Assembly: GCA_017302355.1 (NCBI GenBank)
Contig: JAFLDQ010000002.1
Span: 1-64,000, forward strand
DNA length: 64,000 nucleotides
DNA from: Dechloromonas sp.
GTDB taxonomy: Bacteria; Pseudomonadota; Gammaproteobacteria; Burkholderiales; Rhodocyclaceae
Direction of reading: 5' to 3'
Below the pieces are notes generated by a model. That model had not been told where the DNA came from. It was given only the letters and a program-made list of their open reading frames with translations, and made no database searches. The translations under genes were made by a program, and so were the position numbers. Positions 56,743 through 64,000 of the stretch are shown here, in pieces (position 1 is the first letter of the stretch; every line of letters starts with the position of its first letter).

Positions 56743-56743
56743 G

Positions 56744-57520
56744 TCAAGCCAATCCGTTGCGGCGCAGCGCGCGCCGCCCGTGTTCGCCGCGGAAGAAACG
56801 CTGGATGAACGGGTGGTCAACCTGCAGCGTGTCCTCCATCGGCGCAAAACTGACAATGCGCCGGTCGGCCAGTACCGCAATCTTGCTCGCAAGCGCAGCC
56901 AGCGTGTCCACATCGTGCGTCACCAGCACCACGGTGAGCCCGAGCTGTCGGTGGAGCGACCGGATCAGCTCGACGAAGCTCGCGCTGCGGTCCGGATCCA
57001 GCCCGGCGGTCGGCTCGTCCAGAAGCAGCAATTCGGGCTCGAGCGCGAGCGCACGCGCCAGCGCGGCGCGCTTGACCATGCCACCCGACAGTTCGGCCGG
57101 CATCAGGTGGGCATGCTCCGGCGCCATCTCGACCATCGCCAGCTTCAGCGCGATCAGATCGCGCACCTCGGCATCGGTTGCGATGTCGAGCTCCCGGAGC
57201 GGAAACGCGATGTTCTCCCCCACGCTGAGTGCCGAGAACAGGGCACCGTGCTGGAACAAGACGCCAAACCGGCGCTGGCGCGCCATCCGCGTACGCATTG
57301 GACCATCCTGCAAGCCCTCGCCGAAAAGCCGGACCGAGCCGCTGCTCGGCCGGGTGAGCCCGATGATATGGCGCAACAACGTCGTCTTGCCACTCCCCGA
57401 GCCTCCTACGAGGGCAACGATCTCGCCCGCCTCGACGTCGAGGTCGAGACGCTCGTGCACGATGTTGCTGCCAAAGCGCGTCGCGATGCCTTGCAGCGAA
57501 ACGACCGGCGCCGCGCTCAT
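56744..57520 (-). CDS. MlaF-like ABC transporter ATPase
   Basis: A 258-residue ATPase. Walker A is GGSGSGKTTLLRH, the ABC signature LSGGMVKRAALARALA, Walker B LLLLDEPTAGLDP, and the H-loop VTHD. LPAELSGGMVKR is the Mla-type variant. It powers the MlaE permease. It overlaps the permease gene by four bases. Confidence 0.93.
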   Translation of the reverse strand: MSAAPVVSLQGIATRFGSNIVHERLDLDVEAGEIVALVGGSGSGKTTLLRHIIGLTRPSSGSVRLFGEGLQDGPMRTRMARQRRFGVLFQHGALFSALSVGENIAFPLRELDIATDAEVRDLIALKLAMVEMAPEHAHLMPAELSGGMVKRAALARALALEPELLLLDEPTAGLDPDRSASFVELIRSLHRQLGLTVVLVTHDVDTLAALASKIAVLADRRIVSFAPMEDTLQVDHPFIQRFFRGEHGRRALRRNGLA

Positions 57521-58644
57521 ACCGGCACGCCGATATTGCGGGTGGCAATGGCGAACACCGCATCGACCAGGATCACCATGGTGATCGCAGACACCACCGA
57601 CGCGGTCGTGTTCGCAGACAGGCTCTCGGTATTGGGTCGCACGCGCAGGCCGAAGTGGCAGGCGATGAGCGCGATCAGGAACCCGAACGCGGCCCCTTTG
57701 CCGAGCCCGATGAAAAGGTTTGCGATCGGCACCACCGTCGGCAGGGTCTCGACGAAAAAGCCGAGTGAAAGGTCGAGTTCGACCCACGCCGAGACCCAGC
57801 CGCCGAACAAGGCCACCGACGAGGTCCACAGCACCAGCAAGGGCATCGCCAGCGTCAGTGCCAGCACCTTGGGCAGGACGAGGCGCAGCGTGCGCGAAAT
57901 GCCCATTGCCGCCAGTGCGTCGATCTCCTCGGTGACGCGCATGACGCCAAGCTGCGCCGTCATCGCCGAACCCGAGCGCCCTGCGACCAGGACGGAGACG
58001 AGCACCGGTCCGAGTTCGCGGATGATGCCCAGGCCGAGGATATTGACGATGAAGATGTCGGCGCCGAATAGCTTGAGCTGCAGCGACGACAGGTACGACA
58101 GTACGACACCGATCAGGAAGCCCACCAGAGCGGTGACCGGCATCGCCTTCACGCCGACCTTGTGCAGATTGGCGGAGATCTCCAGCAGCGGCCATTCGCG
58201 CGGATGGCGAGCCAGATGCGCCAGGTCGAGAAAGATCCGCCCGAACAAGGCGATGAAGTCGATGGCATGCGCGCGAAACGTCAGCAGGGCTGCGCCAAGC
58301 ATTGTGATCGCATCGAGCAGCCCGAACCGGTCCGGCGCCGTCGGCAGGCGGCCGGCACTGGCGGACACGCGATCGATGACACGGCGCTGGTTCTCGCCGA
58401 TCTCGACGAGCCGGGGCCAGGTCGCGCCCCAAGCCTGCCAGAGGAGTGTCGCTCCGAAACTGTCGAGGCGCTGCGACGGGTCCATCGACCATGCGGCCTC
58501 TGCTGGCACCGCAGCGAGATCCTTACGGATCGTCTCGATCACCCCGGAGAGTGCGCGCAAGGTCCAGTCACCCGACAACCGGACGGTTGCCGCGTCGCTG
58601 TCGACGCGTATCTCCGGCGGCTGGTTCTGAACGCTGGCGTTCAT
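57517..58644 (-). CDS. MlaE-like permease fused to an N-terminal STAS domain
   Basis: A 375-residue protein. About residues 1-110 form a STAS (MlaB-like) domain (VRLSGDWTLRALSGV, then RLDSFGATLLWQAW). The rest is an MlaE permease with ALVGFLIGVVLSYLSSLQL and the conserved ELGPVLVSVLVAGRSGSAMTAQLG. In E. coli the STAS protein MlaB is separate, so fusion makes a stand-alone MlaB unnecessary here. First gene of the four-gene set. Confidence 0.92.
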   Translation of the reverse strand: MNASVQNQPPEIRVDSDAATVRLSGDWTLRALSGVIETIRKDLAAVPAEAAWSMDPSQRLDSFGATLLWQAWGATWPRLVEIGENQRRVIDRVSASAGRLPTAPDRFGLLDAITMLGAALLTFRAHAIDFIALFGRIFLDLAHLARHPREWPLLEISANLHKVGVKAMPVTALVGFLIGVVLSYLSSLQLKLFGADIFIVNILGLGIIRELGPVLVSVLVAGRSGSAMTAQLGVMRVTEEIDALAAMGISRTLRLVLPKVLALTLAMPLLVLWTSSVALFGGWVSAWVELDLSLGFFVETLPTVVPIANLFIGLGKGAAFGFLIALIACHFGLRVRPNTESLSANTTASVVSAITMVILVDAVFAIATRNIGVPV

Positions 58645-58650
58645 CGGCCG

Positions 58651-60150
58651 TCAGGCCACGCTGCGCGCACTCATCGCGCGGACGTACAGCCCACGGCCGA
58701 TCCCCATCCACTGGCGCTGCTCCTCGTCCAGCGCCGCAGCGGTGAGCGGCCTCTCGTGCAGCCACGCGGCCGTCGTGTTAACCGAGAATCCGCGCCCTTC
58801 CCGCGCCATCGTGATCGGGGGAATGCCGCGCGCGTCGCGCGCCCGATGCACCACCACCGCCAGCCGCAGGCAAGCGATCAACAACCAGTCCGCGCTGCCC
58901 GGATCGATCGCGGCCACCCTTTCGAGCTTGCCGCGGTGCGCCAGCACCAGGCGCGCGAGTCGTGCCTGATCCATGCGGGAGAATCCCGGCATGTCCGCAT
59001 TGGCGAGAATGTAGGCACTGTGTTTGTGGTAACTCGAGTGCGCAACGGAGATGCCGATCTCGTGCAGCAACGCCGCCCAGCGCAGAAAGCGTCGGTCGTC
59101 GTTGTCAGGTACGGCGGATTCCGGGGCAAGCTGGGTCAGCAGGTGGCAGGCTGTGTCGGCGACCTGGCCGGCCTGGCGCAGGTCCACGCCATAACGCCGC
59201 ATGAAGGCATTGACGGTGGCGTCACGCAGGTCATGGTGATGGTAGCGGCCGAGCAGGTCGTAAAGCACGCCCAAGCGCAGCGCGCCATCCGAGAACACCA
59301 TGTGCTCGAGTTCGAACTCCTTGAAGATCGCGCTCATGATCGCGAAGCCGCCGAGGAACACCGGCAGCCTGTCGCCCTTGAGGCCGGCAAGCTGAACGTT
59401 GTCGATGCTGCCCGCGCGCAACAGCAAGACCTTCAGCCGCTCGAGGCCCTCTCGGGTGATGCCGCGGCGCGACAGGCCATTCTGCTCGAGCACCTCCGCC
59501 AGCGCCTTCGCGCTGCCGCTGGAACCGACCGCCAACTCCCAACCGGTTTCGCGGTAGACCTGGCCGATGGTCTGCAACTCGCGTCGCGCCGCCAGTTCGG
59601 CTTCCTTCATGCCCCGCTTGTCGATACGACCATCCGGGAAATAACGCAGGCTGTAACCGACGCAGCCCATGTAAAGAGACTCGAGACGCATCGGCTCGAA
59701 AAGCTTGCCGATGATGAACTCCGTCGAGCCGCCCCCGATATCGACAACGAGCTGCTGCAGGTGAGGATTCGGGAGGGTATGCGCCACGCCCACGTAGATC
59801 AGCCGCGCTTCCTCGCGCCCGGCAATCACCTCGATCGGGAAACCCAGCGCCGCCTCGGCACGAATCAGAAACTCCGGCGCGTTCTTGGCCACGCGCAAGG
59901 TGTTGGTCGCCACCGCGCGCACGCCGTCGGGCTTGAAGTCGTGCAGGCGTTCGCGAAAGCGCTGCAGCGCAGCGACGCCGCGCTGCTGGGCCGCCAGGTC
60001 CAGCCACTTTTCCGGCGACAGTCCAGCGGCAAGGCGCACGGGCTCCTTGAGTCCGTCCAGCGGGTAGATCTGGTCGCCTACGATGCGGCCGATCTGAAGC
60101 CGGAAACTGTTTGAACCCAAGTCGATAGCGGCAATCAGGTCTCGCATCAT
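58651..60150 (-). CDS. ppx: Exopolyphosphatase
   Basis: A 499-residue Ppx/GppA protein. The N-terminal ATPase-like fold has IAAIDLGSNSFRLQIGRI (phosphate 1) and LVVDIGGGSTEFIIG (phosphate 2). The C-terminal HD-like region has WAALLHEIGISVAHSSYHKHSAYILANAD. It removes phosphate from polyphosphate or pppGpp. It is divergent from ppk, separated by 154 bases. The first ATG of the pair at 60150 was taken. Confidence 0.93.
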   Translation of the reverse strand: MMRDLIAAIDLGSNSFRLQIGRIVGDQIYPLDGLKEPVRLAAGLSPEKWLDLAAQQRGVAALQRFRERLHDFKPDGVRAVATNTLRVAKNAPEFLIRAEAALGFPIEVIAGREEARLIYVGVAHTLPNPHLQQLVVDIGGGSTEFIIGKLFEPMRLESLYMGCVGYSLRYFPDGRIDKRGMKEAELAARRELQTIGQVYRETGWELAVGSSGSAKALAEVLEQNGLSRRGITREGLERLKVLLLRAGSIDNVQLAGLKGDRLPVFLGGFAIMSAIFKEFELEHMVFSDGALRLGVLYDLLGRYHHHDLRDATVNAFMRRYGVDLRQAGQVADTACHLLTQLAPESAVPDNDDRRFLRWAALLHEIGISVAHSSYHKHSAYILANADMPGFSRMDQARLARLVLAHRGKLERVAAIDPGSADWLLIACLRLAVVVHRARDARGIPPITMAREGRGFSVNTTAAWLHERPLTAAALDEEQRQWMGIGRGLYVRAMSARSVA

Positions 60151-60304
60151 CGTCTGCAAGTGTAACGCGCAATGTGCGCAGGCCGCCGATTCTAGCACCG
60201 CAGCTTCATCGCGCCCGCCGCGCAGATCAAGCATGCGCGGTTTATCTGCCGAAGGTCGGAAGCGCGGCGAAACCTCTGCCCATCGTCATCAAACCGCAAA
60301 GAAA

Positions 60305-62428
60305 ATGTCACATAATCAAACAAGCCTCCTACTGCCTGGACAGAGCATGCAGCCGCCGATCAACGAGCAAAAGTACCCTTCCGAACACTTCATCAACCGC
60401 GAACTGTCGCTACTCCAGTTCCAGCGTCGGGTATTGGCCCAGGCAGAGGATGAATCGGTTCCGCTGCTCGAGCGTCTGCGCTTCATCTGCATCGTGTCGA
60501 GCAACCTCGACGAATTCTTCGAGATCCGCGTCTCCGGCATCAAGGAGCAGATTCGCCTCGGCAGTCGCAAGACGGGCATCGACGGCATCGCACCGCGCGA
60601 ACTGCTCGCCAAGGTCAGTGACGAAGTGCACAAGATCATCTCCGAGCAGTACGCGCTTCTAAACGATCGCATCCTGCCCGCGCTGGAAGCCGAGGGAGTG
60701 GCCTTCCTGCGCCGCAACCTGTGGACCGAGGCCCAGCGCGCCTGGATTAGGGACTATTTTCTCCGCGAAGTGATGCCGGTTCTCACGCCGATCGGCCTCG
60801 ATCCCGCCCACCCCTTTCCGCGGGTGCTCAACAAGAGCCTGAATTTCGCCGTCGAACTCGACGGTCGCGACGCATTCGGCCGCGACTCCGATGCCGCCAT
60901 CGTGCAGGCGCCGCGCGCGCTGCCGCGGGTGATCCGTTTGCCACGCGAGCTGTGCGAGCAGGAATACAGCTTTGTGTTCCTGTCGTCCATCCTGCATGCC
61001 CATGTCGGCGAGCTGTTCTCCGGCATGCAGGTTCTCGGTTGCTACCAGTTCCGCGTGACGCGAAATTCCGACCTGTTCGTCGACGAGGAGGAGGTCAAGG
61101 ACCTGCGCACCACGCTGAAGGGCGAACTGCAGCAGCGCCATTTTGGCGACGCGGTGCGGCTCGAGGTCGCGGACAACTGCTCGGAAGATATGGCCGATTT
61201 CCTCGTGCAGCATTTCCACCTCGAAGGGGACGACCTTTATCGCACGCCGGGCATCGTCAACCTCGTGCGCCTGATGCAGGTGCCGGACTGGGTGGACCGC
61301 CCGGACCTCAAGTACCAGCCCTTTGCGCCTGGTCTTGCGAAAGGCCTCGACAAACGAGGAGAGATCTTCGACGCCATCCGCAGCCAGGACATCCTCCTGC
61401 ATCACCCCTTCCAGAGCTTCGCCCCGGTCATCGACCTGCTGCGCACGGCGGCCGACGATCCGAAGGTGCTGGCGATCAAGATGACCGTCTATCGCACCGG
61501 CACCGACTCGGTCCTGATGGAGCATCTGGTCCGCGCCGCGCAGAAAGGCAAGGAAGTGACGGTCGTGCTGGAACTGATGGCGCGCTTCGACGAAGAGGCG
61601 AACATCACCTGGGCCAACCGGCTGGAAGAAGTCGGCGCACACGTCATCTACGGCGTGTTCGGCTACAAGACGCACGCCAAGCTGCTGATGGTGGTGCGGC
61701 GCGAGGAAGACGGTCTGCGCCATTACGTGCACCTGGGAACAGGCAACTACCACCCGCGCACCACGCGCCTTTACACCGATTTCGGCCTCCTGACCTGCAA
61801 CCGCGAGATCGGCGAGGACGTCGCCACGGTGTTCAAGCAACTGACTGGGCTGGGCCAGGCAACCGAGCTGCGCCACCTGTGGCAGGCGCCCTTCACCCTG
61901 CAGCCCAAGGTGGTCGCCGCCATCCGCCGCGAGGCAAGCATCGCCCGCGAGGGGCGCAAGGCCCGCGTCATCGCGAAAATGAACGCGCTCCTCGAACCCG
62001 AGACGATCGAAGCCCTGTACGAGGCCTCGCAGGCAGGGGTCGAGATCGACCTCATCATTCGCGGCCCCTGCGCGCTGCGCCCCGGCGTGCCCGGGCTGTC
62101 GGCGAACATCCGCGTACGCTCGGTGATCGGACGCTTCCTCGAACACCACCGCATCTTCTATTTCCGCGCGAATGGCGAGGAACAGGTCTATCTGTCCAGC
62201 GCCGACTGGATGGACCGCAACTTCTTCCGCCGCATCGAGATCGCCTTTCCGGTGCTCGACGCGCGCATCAAACGCCGCGTCATCCGCGAAGGCCTGCGCC
62301 CGTACATCGCAGACAATTCGCAGGCGTGGGAGATGCTCGCCAACGGCTGCTACCGGCGCAAGAGCCCGCGCGGCGCACGACGCTCGGCGCAACTCGCGCT
62401 TTTGCAGGATCTCGCTGCGAGCAGCTGA
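60305..62428 (+). CDS. ppk1: Polyphosphate kinase
   Basis: A 707-residue Ppk1. It has INRELSLLQFQRRVLAQAED at the N-terminus, then the phosphorylated-His region in GVFGYKTHAKLLMVVRRE and GTGNYHPRTTRLYTDFGL. The second catalytic His is in LEHHRIFYFRANGEE and SADWMDRNFFRR. It makes polyphosphate from ATP. ATG 60305 gives the fuller N-terminus; Met 60347 is an alternative, and neither has a strong ribosome site. Confidence 0.93.
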   Translation: MSHNQTSLLLPGQSMQPPINEQKYPSEHFINRELSLLQFQRRVLAQAEDESVPLLERLRFICIVSSNLDEFFEIRVSGIKEQIRLGSRKTGIDGIAPRELLAKVSDEVHKIISEQYALLNDRILPALEAEGVAFLRRNLWTEAQRAWIRDYFLREVMPVLTPIGLDPAHPFPRVLNKSLNFAVELDGRDAFGRDSDAAIVQAPRALPRVIRLPRELCEQEYSFVFLSSILHAHVGELFSGMQVLGCYQFRVTRNSDLFVDEEEVKDLRTTLKGELQQRHFGDAVRLEVADNCSEDMADFLVQHFHLEGDDLYRTPGIVNLVRLMQVPDWVDRPDLKYQPFAPGLAKGLDKRGEIFDAIRSQDILLHHPFQSFAPVIDLLRTAADDPKVLAIKMTVYRTGTDSVLMEHLVRAAQKGKEVTVVLELMARFDEEANITWANRLEEVGAHVIYGVFGYKTHAKLLMVVRREEDGLRHYVHLGTGNYHPRTTRLYTDFGLLTCNREIGEDVATVFKQLTGLGQATELRHLWQAPFTLQPKVVAAIRREASIAREGRKARVIAKMNALLEPETIEALYEASQAGVEIDLIIRGPCALRPGVPGLSANIRVRSVIGRFLEHHRIFYFRANGEEQVYLSSADWMDRNFFRRIEIAFPVLDARIKRRVIREGLRPYIADNSQAWEMLANGCYRRKSPRGARRSAQLALLQDLAASS

Positions 62429-62452
62429 GGCACGCTGCCGAACGCCCTGCCG

Positions 62453-64000
62453 CTACTTGCGCTGCGCGTCGATGACGCCCGGGACTTCGCGGATGAGCGT
62501 GATCGCGCGCTGCATCTGCTGCACCCCGCCCACCTCCATCGTGAAGCGCATGTAGGCGGTATTGCGCTTGGTGAGCGTATTGACCGCGATGACGTTGAGC
62601 CGCTCGCGCGACAGCACCTCGGAAATGTCGCGCAGCAGGCCCTGGCGGTCGGCGGCCTCGACCGCGATGTCCACCTGATACAGCCCCTGCTTGTTGTCGA
62701 ACGCGCGATTGCCCCATTCGGCCCCGATCACGCGCTCGGGATGGCGGCGCGCAAGCTGCTGGAAGTCATGGCAATCGACGCGGTGGATCGAGATGCCGCG
62801 CCCGCGGGTGACGAAGCCTTCAATCGCATCGGGCGGCGCCGGCTTGCAGCAGCGCGACAGGGACGTCATCAGCTTGCCGACGCCGACGATGAGGATCTTG
62901 TCGGAGTTGTCGCCGGAACGGCTGCGACCGACGACGAGCTCGGGCTCGGGGGCGGCTTCGGCCGGAGCGCCGCCCTCGCGCAATGCCACCTGCACCGAGC
63001 GCGGCCCCACCTCGCCACGACCGGCAGCCAGGAACAGCGCCTCGGCGTTCTTGAAACCCATGCGCTCCGCGAGTCCGTCGATGTTGGCGTGCGCATGACC
63101 GTCGCGCTGCATTTCCTTGGTGACGAAGCTGCGGCCGCGGGCGAGCAGTTCCTCCTCGTCGAGTTGCGCAAAATACTGCTTGATCTTGGTTCGCGCCCGC
63201 GACGTGGCGACATAGGACTGGCGCGCATCGAGCCAGTCGCGCGACGGGCCGCCCTCCTTCACCGTCACGATCTCGACGGTCTGGCCATTCTCAAGGCGGG
63301 TATTCAGCGGGACGAGATGCCCGTCCACCTTGGCGCCGCGGCAGCGGTGGCCCAGGTTGGTGTGCAGGCGGTAGGCGAAATCGACCGGTGTCGCCCCGCG
63401 CGGAAGATCCACCACCTTGCCCTGCGGCGTCAGCACGTAAAGCGTGTCGTCGAGCGACGCGCGGCGGTACTGCTCCAGCCAGTGCGCCGAATCGGCCACC
63501 TCGTCCCGCCACGACAGCAGGCTGCGCAGCAGCGCGATCTTTTCATCGTAGTCGCTGCCCTTGTGCGCACCTTCCTTGTAGCGCCAGTGCGCCGCCACGC
63601 CGAGTTCGGCATGCTTGTGCATGTCGTGGGTACGGATCTGCACCTCGAGGGCACGGCCGTCGCCCGCCAGAACAGCGGTGTGCAGCGACTGGTAATTGTT
63701 GCCCTTGGGTTTGGTGATGTAGTCGTCGAACTCCTTGCTGATCGGCTGCCAGATCTGGTGCACGATGCCGAGCACCGTGTAGCAGTCCTTGACCTCGTCG
63801 ACCAGCACGCGCAGCGCGCGAATGTCGTAGAGCTGCGAGAAATCCAGCCGCTTGGCGCGCATCTTGTTGTAGATGCTGTAGATGTGCTTGGGCCGACCGT
63901 AGATTTCGGCCTTGATGCCGACCGCGTCGAGTTCCGCACGCAAGCGTGCGATTGCATGCTCGATGAACTCCTGGCGCTCGACCCGTCGCTCGTCGAGCAT
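62453..64000 (-). CDS. relA: GTP pyrophosphokinase RelA, C-terminal part (runs off the window)
   Basis: At least 515 codons of a RelA/SpoT enzyme. The N-terminal HD-like region is outside the window; the sequence here starts in the synthetase domain (AEIYGRPKHIYSIYNKM), then TGS (YVLTPQGKVVDLPRGATPVDFAYRLH) and ACT domains. The EFDD signature (SKEFDDYITKP) in the synthetase loop marks RelA; SpoT has RFKD there. It makes (p)ppGpp when amino acids are scarce. It lies next to ppk-ppx, which ppGpp controls in known bacteria. The Met at the window edge is not its start. Confidence 0.93.
   Translation of the reverse strand: MLDERRVERQEFIEHAIARLRAELDAVGIKAEIYGRPKHIYSIYNKMRAKRLDFSQLYDIRALRVLVDEVKDCYTVLGIVHQIWQPISKEFDDYITKPKGNNYQSLHTAVLAGDGRALEVQIRTHDMHKHAELGVAAHWRYKEGAHKGSDYDEKIALLRSLLSWRDEVADSAHWLEQYRRASLDDTLYVLTPQGKVVDLPRGATPVDFAYRLHTNLGHRCRGAKVDGHLVPLNTRLENGQTVEIVTVKEGGPSRDWLDARQSYVATSRARTKIKQYFAQLDEEELLARGRSFVTKEMQRDGHAHANIDGLAERMGFKNAEALFLAAGRGEVGPRSVQVALREGGAPAEAAPEPELVVGRSRSGDNSDKILIVGVGKLMTSLSRCCKPAPPDAIEGFVTRGRGISIHRVDCHDFQQLARRHPERVIGAEWGNRAFDNKQGLYQVDIAVEAADRQGLLRDISEVLSRERLNVIAVNTLTKRNTAYMRFTMEVGGVQQMQRAITLIREVPGVIDAQRK

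Noticed and set aside
60151..60304. A Pho box between ppx and ppk
   Set aside because: No pair of CTGTCAT-like half-sites with 11-base spacing could be found.

Overview
The window looks like chromosome from a GC-rich betaproteobacterium, most plausibly a Rhodocyclales member of the Azoarcus/Thauera kind. This is an inference from gene repertoire (petABC next to sspAB, an rrn operon with Ile and Ala tRNAs, antAB-type dioxygenase genes, an etf/acyl-CoA gene block). No database search was possible. I saw no insertion sequence, prophage or CRISPR array.

Bases 1-13,200 hold an assimilatory nitrate cluster, all on the minus strand: nasA-type nitrate reductase, a YbiB-like protein, nirB, nirD, a NirC/FocA channel, a PP2C-kinase fusion, a NarK-type nitrate transporter, a second PP2C-kinase fusion, and a cut-off MFS gene. 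Three consensus sigma-54 promoters precede nasA, nirB and narK. The nirB and narK promoters share one layout at identical offsets: sigma-54 box, IHF-type site, then NtrC-like elements. Both transcripts also start with a related leader that can fold into hexaloop hairpins.

Bases 13,200-19,860 are housekeeping and minus strand: sspA-sspB, petA-petB-petC (cytochrome bc1), recR, ybaB, dnaX and the signal recognition particle RNA. Bases 19,870-25,490 are a complete minus-strand rRNA operon (16S, tRNA-Ile, tRNA-Ala, 23S, 5S) with a promoter, boxA elements, processing stems and terminator.

Bases 25,490-40,670 hold an SDR oxidoreductase, an EamA transporter, trmA, a periplasmic amino-acid-type binding protein, an anthranilate/benzoate-type dioxygenase (alpha and beta, no reductase seen) with a divergent AraC regulator, a NYN-LOTUS protein, radA coupled to a LysR gene, lplT, and the overlapping set tsaB-rimI-uracil-DNA glycosylase.

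Bases 41,290-46,610 are plus-strand and tightly packed: ompR-envZ, an MBL persulfide-dioxygenase-like protein, a truncated haemoglobin, yciB, yciI, bolA and a PpiC isomerase. Bases 46,700-55,060 form a fatty acyl-CoA oxidation block: acyl-CoA dehydrogenase, a CbiM-like permease, etfA-etfB, a divergent TetR gene with an operator-like palindrome, tatD, enoyl-CoA hydratase and acyl-CoA synthetase. The end holds an Mla-type lipid transport set (STAS-MlaE, MlaF, MlaD, lipoprotein), ppx, divergent ppk, and the C-terminal part of relA.
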